Assembly: GCA_026713205.1 (NCBI GenBank)
Contig: JAPOOY010000134.1
Location: 1 to 7,943 of the forward strand
Reading direction: 5' to 3'
Source: Bdellovibrionales bacterium
GTDB lineage: Bacteria > Bdellovibrionota > Bdellovibrionia > Bdellovibrionales > UBA1609
Length of the DNA: 7,943 nt
In this document: positions 1-4,394 of the stretch, one piece after another
Position numbering within the stretch: the stretch's first letter is position 1
How the letters are laid out: the number at the start of each line of letters is the position of its first letter
Made by a program: the position numbers and the translations under genes
Notes under the pieces: model-generated
Seen by the model: the letters and a program-made list of their open reading frames with translations, nothing else
Databases searched by the model: none
What the model was told of the DNA's origin: nothing

Positions 1-1
1 A

Positions 2-55
2 TGCGTTTTGCCACAGAGCGACTTTCAGCCGCATCTGTGTCAAAGCCGAACTCAT
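2..55 (-). CDS. Possible start of an unidentified gene running off the left edge
   Basis: An ATG at 55-53 on the minus strand is preceded by an AGGGG ribosome-binding-like sequence about six bases upstream. The frame stays open for 18 codons to the window edge and reads MSSALTQMRLKVALWQNA. The start overlaps the stop of the small frame at 52-291 as ATGA, the arrangement typical of translationally coupled genes. Too little is visible to assign a family. The three plus-strand frames are also open for most of this stretch (stops at about 59-61, 78-80 and 100-102), so this could equally be the 3' end of a plus-strand gene or the end of a mobile element. The region has about 48% G+C by my count of the first 60 bases, clearly above the next 230 bases. 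Confidence 0.22.
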   Translation of the reverse strand, partial: MSSALTQMRLKVALWQNA

Positions 56-62
56 TTTTGAC
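12..62. repeat. Two adjacent inverted repeats (stem-loops)
   Basis: CACAGAGCG at 12-20 pairs with CGC-A-TCTGTG at 30-39, giving nine base pairs with one bulged A and a nine-base loop. Immediately after it, GTCAAA at 39-44 pairs with TTTGAC at 57-62 around a 12-base loop. The second arm pair flanks the ATGA at 52-55. Neither hairpin is followed by a clear T-tract, so this is not an obvious terminator. It could be the structured end of an insertion sequence, a translational control element or part of a structured RNA. I cannot choose between these from the sequence. Confidence 0.45.
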
Positions 63-291
63 CCCTATAGTCTGTTATAAAGGGCTTATGTCTCTTAAAT
101 AAAAACCGGAAAATTTCAAACACGATTGGTATATGTTTCTTGAATAATAATCTCAAAATTTCAACTGCGATCGGCATAAATGATATTTTGGAAAAAAATC
201 CAATACCTTTACAAGTCAAGAACAGAACAAACACAAACAATATTTGTAATTTTTTCCTATTGATTAGGATAAATCTTGACATCTTTAACAT
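52..291 (-). CDS. Small hypothetical protein with two 15-residue repeats
   Basis: This is a 79-residue frame of unknown function. It has a basic N-terminus (INRKK), one hydrophobic stretch at about residues 16-27 that could be a membrane segment or signal anchor, and then two tandem units of 15 residues, MPIAVEILRLLFKKH and IPIVFEIFRFLFKRH, followed by a partial third (KPF). At the DNA level the two units (177-133 and 132-88) differ in nine codons. Three differences are synonymous, including AGA versus CGG, and six are conservative exchanges. That pattern suggests the frame has been under selection as protein. Against it, no convincing ribosome binding site precedes the ATG at 291 or the alternative ATG at 282, and the start lies over the promoter predicted for the divergent gene. 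Its TGA overlaps a possible downstream ATG as ATGA. It may be a real small membrane-associated protein or the remnant of a larger repeat protein. Confidence 0.35.
   Translation of the reverse strand: MLKMSRFILINRKKLQILFVFVLFLTCKGIGFFSKISFMPIAVEILRLLFKKHIPIVFEIFRFLFKRHKPFITDYRGQK
88..177 (-). repeat. Tandem duplication, two 45-bp units in frame
   Basis: Two diverged 45-bp copies lie head to tail at 88-132 and 133-177. The period is exactly 15 codons of the minus-strand frame in which they lie. Shared blocks include AAAATTTCAA, and the ends of both units match around TATG at 87-90 and 132-135. The copies differ at many positions, so the duplication is not recent. Confidence 0.7.
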
Positions 292-304
292 AACAGATTT
301 AAAT
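276..304 (+). promoter_or_regulatory. Candidate sigma70-type promoter for the 592-residue gene
   Basis: A perfect TTGACA -35 box lies at 276-281. After a 17-base spacer comes TTAAAT at 299-304, which matches four of six bases of the -10 consensus. Transcription would begin near 311 and give a leader of about 110 bases before the ATG at 421. The -35 box overlaps the first codons of the divergent small frame, so the two would compete if both are expressed. This is a prediction from box matches only. Confidence 0.5.
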
Positions 305-363
305 CTTTAGGCTTTATCTCAATGAAAGTTGGAAATGGAGGGAAATAGCAAAAACCGAGGCCA

Positions 364-383
364 TACTTTAGCGCGAAAAAGTA
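364..383 (+). other. Small stem-loop in the leader of the 592-residue gene
   Basis: TACTTT at 364-369 is complementary to AAAGTA at 378-383 around the eight-base loop AGCGCGAA. It sits in the predicted leader, about 24 bases before the ribosome binding site. The stem is short and AT-rich, so it may be chance. No T-tract that would make it a terminator follows directly. Confidence 0.25.
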
Positions 384-406
384 GTATTTTAAGCGAATTT
401 AAGGAA

Positions 407-412
407 AAGGAG
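407..412 (+). promoter_or_regulatory. Ribosome binding site AAGGAG
   Basis: AAGGAG lies eight bases before the ATG at 421. It is a near-ideal Shine-Dalgarno sequence, and it fixes the start of the 592-residue protein at the Met that also begins a good signal peptide. Confidence 0.85.
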
Positions 413-420
413 AAATTATT

Positions 421-2199
421 ATGAAATTAAAATCTTTATCAATAGGGCTTTTTTTAATGGTTCTTTATTCCGTTCACTCCCATTCTGAAACGAATGATCA
501 GTGCCACCCGCAATTTGTTGTAAAACCTAAACGAGTCAAACTCCTTTCCCCGGAGGAAATCCGTTCATTGAAAAGAGAGATCCAGCACTCCCTTCAACCC
601 AAGCATTTGTTTTTTAAAAAAGGAAAAAAATGGGGAGACTTAAGATGGACCTTGGGGCAATTTCAAGCCTTGAACTTAAATAACTTACATCCTCAAACTC
701 TTGAAGTGATTTTAACCCGTAAGAAAATTGCTCTTCTATTAAGTGGCACACAAATTAAGACCTTGGATTTGAATGCTCTTTCCCCTGAAGTCCTTCAAGC
801 CTTTATGATGCATCCTTTAGGGGTAAAGTGGAGTGACAATTTTCAAGATCTGCGATTTAGTCGGTGGTCTTATGAACAATTAAAGCCTTTTATGACTAAT
901 CCTGCTCTTGCGAGATATTTTAATCAGGATCAAATTCAGGACATAAAACGCCTGGCAGAGACAAAATATCAGGATTCTGTAGAGGATTCTATGAGAGGAG
1001 AACCCGAAGAGAAAGAAGCTCTTGCTCTCCGTTTATTGGATAAAGAAAACGCTTTTAATATGAATTCTGTCAGTGATCACGGTATTTTTGATATTCCGAT
1101 TTTTGACGGAAGCTTTGACAAAAGACTCATTCCCTATCTTAGAATTTCAGATTTGTCAGATTCTTCTGTTCACACAATTATGTCAACACTTTATGAGCTT
1201 GCCAGGGATTCTGAGGAACATGCGGAGCTTTCAGACTACATTTTCAGTCATCTTTCCAATGAAAATGTGACTCAGCTTTTTAAGAGAAGTAAAACCGATG
1301 AAGGTTTAGGAGATCCGGTTTGGCTGGCAATATTGCCGTTTATCAAAGATCACAGCCCTTTCTCTGATCACATTTACAAACTGTTCGCTTTTAGAAAAGT
1401 GAGAGATGCTAGCGGTAAAGCCGTTATACCCGTTATAGCACATGATATTATAAACGCAAAAGTATCGGATCAAATGGATTGGTTTGTAAAGATCAGATTT
1501 AAGGATCTGGGTGATAATGTGATTGACATGATCAGGGAAGTTTTATTTTACAAACCGGCCAGTCCGATCATAAAGCGTGTTTCCAAAGAAAATATTGCGG
1601 AGTTGATCAGGCGGCCTGGAGGTTTGAAAGCCCTTATTTTGGCTGTTCCAGATGAGGGTGACAGTGAGGAGAAGCTTGTGTTCACCGCTCTTTTTAAGGA
1701 AAATTTATTGACAGATGAAATATTCAACCATGTTCTTTCTGAAAGGCCGGTTTTTCTCTGGGATTTTAGTACAAAATTGCTGAGTCAGACTTTAATAGAT
1801 CAATTAGAAAATGTTTCGTCTAAAACTCCAGTCTCTGAATTTTTTAAACCTGGGTTTTCACTTCTTAATTCCGGTTTTTTTACAGCTTTCAAAAGTCTTT
1901 GGAAATCTCGTATCGAGACTGCATTGGATATTGACCATATAGAAGCTTTAATTAAAAACCCTTATATTATAAGCTCTGAAAAATTTCAGGAAATTCAAAG
2001 AAGGGAAAACAGCCAGTTATTTTTTTATAAAAATATTTACGAAAATACTGAAAGGAAGGCGCCAAAAGGTTTTGTAGATGGCCACTTTGAATATTTAGTA
2101 ACACGGCTTAAAAGTCTTTTGGAACTAAATGCTCTTATGCTTGGAGTCGTTGGAGCATCAAATGATGAAGGTCTCCTCCCTGTTCGAATTGTAGAGTGA
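421..2199 (+). CDS. Exported repeat-containing protein of unknown function
   Basis: I do not recognise a known family in this 592-residue protein. The first 22 residues form a clear signal peptide: MKLK, a hydrophobic core from about residue 7 to 18, then a probable signal peptidase I site after SHS (residues 20-22). The mature protein would be released to the periplasm or beyond. It contains a single cysteine (C28) and no obvious lipobox or later membrane helix. Residues 81-171 hold three degenerate repeats of about 30 residues, starting FQALNLNNLHPQTLEVI, IKTLDLNALSPEVLQAF and FQDLRFSRWSYEQLKPF. The pattern is a hydrophobic strand-like segment, then Leu/Trp-(S/H)-(P/Y) and a short helix. 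Weaker echoes of the second half recur later, such as HLSNENVTQLF (277-287) and VSKENIAELI (387-396). This suggests an elongated solenoid-like fold suited to binding a partner. Promoter and ribosome binding site lie directly upstream, and the gene stands alone on its strand. Its coding status is secure; its role is not. Confidence 0.88.
   Translation: MKLKSLSIGLFLMVLYSVHSHSETNDQCHPQFVVKPKRVKLLSPEEIRSLKREIQHSLQPKHLFFKKGKKWGDLRWTLGQFQALNLNNLHPQTLEVILTRKKIALLLSGTQIKTLDLNALSPEVLQAFMMHPLGVKWSDNFQDLRFSRWSYEQLKPFMTNPALARYFNQDQIQDIKRLAETKYQDSVEDSMRGEPEEKEALALRLLDKENAFNMNSVSDHGIFDIPIFDGSFDKRLIPYLRISDLSDSSVHTIMSTLYELARDSEEHAELSDYIFSHLSNENVTQLFKRSKTDEGLGDPVWLAILPFIKDHSPFSDHIYKLFAFRKVRDASGKAVIPVIAHDIINAKVSDQMDWFVKIRFKDLGDNVIDMIREVLFYKPASPIIKRVSKENIAELIRRPGGLKALILAVPDEGDSEEKLVFTALFKENLLTDEIFNHVLSERPVFLWDFSTKLLSQTLIDQLENVSSKTPVSEFFKPGFSLLNSGFFTAFKSLWKSRIETALDIDHIEALIKNPYIISSEKFQEIQRRENSQLFFYKNIYENTERKAPKGFVDGHFEYLVTRLKSLLELNALMLGVVGASNDEGLLPVRIVE
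661..933 (+). repeat. Three degenerate ~30-residue protein repeats
   Basis: Codons 81-111, 112-140 and 141-171 of the 592-residue protein encode three tandem units. Shared positions are an aromatic or aliphatic residue, Gln/Lys, a Leu-x-Leu/Phe pair, Leu or Trp seven to eight residues in, Pro/Tyr-Glu/Gln-x-Leu, and a hydrophobic-Met/Ile-x-x end. The DNA copies are too diverged to be visible as nucleotide repeats. Confidence 0.55.
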
Positions 2200-2234
2200 T
2201 CGTCGTGTATGTCTTTATATTTCTGAAAAAAAAG

Positions 2235-3284
2235 TTACCATTTGGTTTCTATCAGGTTTTTAATTTCTGATTGAATATCTTTCACCTGAGGCACAGTGGC
2301 GGATTCCAGATTATTGTGAAGCCCCACTCCCGGAACTTGTTTTCCGGAAAGAACACGGGGAGGAGCCAACAGATGATAAAACCCCTCCTGTACAGCGCGA
2401 AGGGCCAGATGCTCTCCAAAGTTAGCCACTTCCGTATCTTCATTAACTATGAGAAGCCGTTTTGTTTTTTGGACGGAGGATTTAATGAGTGTCCAGTCAT
2501 AGGGGTAAAGAGAGCGTAGATCTATCAATTCCACAGATAAAGAAAGAGAACTTAAGGCTTGTTTACAAAGATGAAGAGATCGCCCAAAGCTCACCACTGT
2601 AAGCTCTTCTCCTTCCTGAACAATAGATCCTTTACCAATTGGTACCGTGTATTTTTCAAGTTTTGGCCATTGGGGTTTCCAATTTTTCCTTTCTTCTCCC
2701 ACGGGAGCGTCAATCATCTCTTTGAGTTGTTTTTGATCCTCCGGTTCACCAGGTATCAATTCCGGTGTTTTTACCCTTAAAAGAGCTTTTGGTTTAAGAT
2801 ATAAGACAGGGTTGGGATCTAAAATGGCCGATAGCATGAGACCATAGGCATCCTTTGCATTTGAGGGGGATACCACTTTCCAACCTGGAAGTCTCACTCC
2901 CCAGGTATCAAAACTATGACTATGATAAATTGCGCCGTGAATGCCGGCGCCATTGGGAGTCATAAGCACAAGGGGGAGGGGAAACTGCCCGTTTCCCGCC
3001 CAAAGAGTATTTCCAGCGGTTTTAAGCAAATCAATCGTATTAAAAATATAATCCACGAATTGAATTTCCGCTACACAACGCTGCCCTGTCATGGCAATTC
3101 CAATGGCTGTCCCCACAATGCCCCGTTCATCCAGAGGAGAATTCCATGCGGTTTTAAGCCCTTGAGTGGCGGTAAACACTCCACCTAAGGGAGGCCCCAC
3201 ATCTTCACCAAAAATATCCCTTAACTCCAGATGCTCCTCTCCATAGTGAAGAGCCATCCGTAGAGCCTGAGTCATATTTGCCAT
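2235..3284 (-). CDS. 2-oxoacid dehydrogenase E1 component, beta subunit
   Basis: This 349-residue protein is the beta subunit of the ThDP-dependent E1 decarboxylase, which partners the alpha subunit encoded just upstream. The transketolase-like pyrimidine-binding domain covers about residues 4-175. It shows FGEDVG (25-30), with E27 in the position of the glutamate that activates the ThDP aminopyrimidine ring, then GIVGTAIGIAMTG (55-67), AEIQFVDYIF (72-81) and GAIYHSHS (117-124). The C-terminal domain carries VSFGRS (231-236), IDLRSLYP (254-261) and NEDTEVANFGEHLA (281-294). The AEIQF-DYIF and GAIYHS blocks look more like branched-chain than pyruvate enzymes, but substrate is not proven. Between LLR (168-170) and YTVPIGKG (212-219) there are about 40 charged, Pro-rich residues where many family members have roughly ten. 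The start is supported by GGAG eight bases upstream (3293-3296). The gene ends 35 bp from the convergent neighbour's stop. Confidence 0.93.
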   Translation of the reverse strand: MANMTQALRMALHYGEEHLELRDIFGEDVGPPLGGVFTATQGLKTAWNSPLDERGIVGTAIGIAMTGQRCVAEIQFVDYIFNTIDLLKTAGNTLWAGNGQFPLPLVLMTPNGAGIHGAIYHSHSFDTWGVRLPGWKVVSPSNAKDAYGLMLSAILDPNPVLYLKPKALLRVKTPELIPGEPEDQKQLKEMIDAPVGEERKNWKPQWPKLEKYTVPIGKGSIVQEGEELTVVSFGRSLHLCKQALSSLSLSVELIDLRSLYPYDWTLIKSSVQKTKRLLIVNEDTEVANFGEHLALRAVQEGFYHLLAPPRVLSGKQVPGVGLHNNLESATVPQVKDIQSEIKNLIETKW

Positions 3285-3292
3285 GTTTTAAT

Positions 3293-3296
3293 CTCC
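3293..3296 (-). promoter_or_regulatory. Ribosome binding site GGAG of E1 beta
   Basis: On the minus strand GGAG stands eight bases before the ATG at 3284. It gives E1 beta its own initiation site after a 111-bp gap and supports this start over the Met three codons further in. Confidence 0.75.
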
Positions 3297-3334
3297 AAAT
3301 GATTTAAAAAATTAGTCAATATATTTGATTTTTA

Positions 3335-3372
3335 AGGTTTTTTTATGAAGGGGGGCTTTCATTTAAAAACCT
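3335..3372 (-). other. Imperfect hairpin between the E1 alpha and E1 beta genes
   Basis: AGGTTTTT on the plus strand at 3335-3342 is exactly complementary to AAAAACCT at 3365-3372. After a two-by-two T/T mismatch, ATGAA at 3345-3349 pairs with TTCAT at 3358-3362, then G3350 pairs with C3356 past one bulged base. The loop is five G on the plus strand, five C in the message. That makes about 14 base pairs, starting 24 bases after the E1 alpha stop. No run of T follows on either strand, so it does not fit a standard intrinsic terminator. A role as a transcript-stabilising or processing hairpin, or as an attenuator, is an inference. Confidence 0.55.
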
Positions 3373-3395
3373 CAAGATCAACTCAAGGAAATCTC

Positions 3396-4394
3396 TTAAA
3401 ATTTCCTCCAGTCGGCATTTTCATTATTAGCATAAATATGGTTCCATATGGTATTTCCATCCGGATCCGATTCTTCCATGACTTCTTTTTGTACCTTCTT
3501 GGCTTCTTCGCGATAGGATCCCCAAATATCCTTAATATCTTTTTCCTTTAAAAGTTTTTCTGATTTCAGTTTTTTTTCCAGTGTTTTAATACAACATTCC
3601 TCTTCCATATAGTTTGCGCCTGATGCCGAGGAATGACCATACAGGCGGGAGACGCGAGCTTCAAGAAGGACCGGTTTTCTGTGCTTTCTAATCCAGGCCA
3701 TTTGCTCTTTGAGCGCAAGATAGCTCTCCTCCGGATCATTTCCATTGATAGACAGGTTTTTAATATTAAAAGGCTCACCCCTTTGAGAAATATGCTGCTC
3801 GCTATGTTGAGAACTGTAGGAAGTGGAAATTCCCCAGGCATTGTTTTGTACCGTAATCAGAAGAGGTAATTCTTTTCCGGGACGGGAAGACCAAATCAAA
3901 CAGGTGGCAAAATCTCCTTCATGAGTTCCCGCATCTCCCCCTGTAACAACAACCAGACTTTGATTGTCAGGAGCTTTCTTTAAAACATGAGCGGTTCCAA
4001 TGCTCATGCTGTATTGGTTTTCAATAACAGAGGTGATGGGAGGGACATTCCATTTTGGAATGCAGTAGTGATTGGCAAAGTTTCTTCCGCCTGAAGAGGT
4101 GTCGGTGGCTTTGTTAAACATAGCGCGGAAGGCCTCTTTCATGGAAAGCCCCATAGCTATTAAGGTGGGAAGGCTTCGGTAATGCAGGTAAAGCCAATCG
4201 TGATTAAGCCCCTGTCCTTTATTGATGAGAAGCCCCAAGGGGATGGCAAAAGCCTCTTCTCCCGGACCTCCAATCCAAAAATATCCCAAACCCTGTTTGT
4301 AAATATGAATCAAACGCTCTTCTGTCACACGGGCTTTGACCATAAGATTATGGATTTTCAGCAAGAGATCTTTTGAAAGAGAATTTTGGGTCAT
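3396..4394 (-). CDS. 2-oxoacid dehydrogenase E1 component, alpha subunit
   Basis: This 332-residue protein is the alpha subunit of the ThDP-dependent E1 decarboxylase of a 2-oxoacid dehydrogenase complex. It would decarboxylate a 2-oxoacid (branched-chain or pyruvate) and pass the acyl group to E2. The ThDP/metal motif reads GGDAGTHEGDF (152-162), followed by VQNNAWGIS (182-190). D154 and N185 occupy the metal-ligand positions, and the usual GDG appears as GDAG. Upstream are GGPGEEAFAIPLGL (42-55), corresponding to the conserved G-x-EA segment, and HYRS (71-74). RLYGHSSASGA (250-260) matches the active-site His/Ser loop that in relatives reads close to R-x-x-H-S-x-S. Length is normal for a free-standing alpha subunit. 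The ATG overlaps the prc stop as ATGA, and I see no Shine-Dalgarno sequence before it (the upstream bases are C-rich), so translation probably depends on ribosomes finishing prc. The beta subunit follows after 111 bp. Confidence 0.93.
   Translation of the reverse strand: MTQNSLSKDLLLKIHNLMVKARVTEERLIHIYKQGLGYFWIGGPGEEAFAIPLGLLINKGQGLNHDWLYLHYRSLPTLIAMGLSMKEAFRAMFNKATDTSSGGRNFANHYCIPKWNVPPITSVIENQYSMSIGTAHVLKKAPDNQSLVVVTGGDAGTHEGDFATCLIWSSRPGKELPLLITVQNNAWGISTSYSSQHSEQHISQRGEPFNIKNLSINGNDPEESYLALKEQMAWIRKHRKPVLLEARVSRLYGHSSASGANYMEEECCIKTLEKKLKSEKLLKEKDIKDIWGSYREEAKKVQKEVMEESDPDGNTIWNHIYANNENADWRKF

Noticed and set aside
322..348. Eight-residue mini frame (MKVGNGGK) in the leader of the 592-residue gene
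   Set aside because: A leader peptide was considered, but there is no SD before its ATG, no codon pattern suggesting attenuation and no terminator-antiterminator pair.
2200..2234. Possible bidirectional terminator between the convergent stops
   Set aside because: There is an A-run at 2225-2233, but I could find only a four-pair stem nearby (ACCATTTGGT at 2237-2246, inside E1 beta), which is too weak to call.
2916..3188. Plus-strand open frame inside the E1 beta gene
   Set aside because: It is antisense to conserved E1 beta motifs and has no plausible ribosome binding site or domain, so it is a shadow of the real gene.
3297..3319. Internal promoter for E1 beta starting at TTGACT (3319-3314)
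   Set aside because: The -35-like box is good, but the sequence 17 bases on is GGAGAT, which is the ribosome binding site rather than a -10 box.
3566..3841. Second minus-strand frame inside E1 alpha, 91 codons
   Set aside because: It overlaps the E1 alpha frame that carries the ThDP motif. Its sequence shows no family features.
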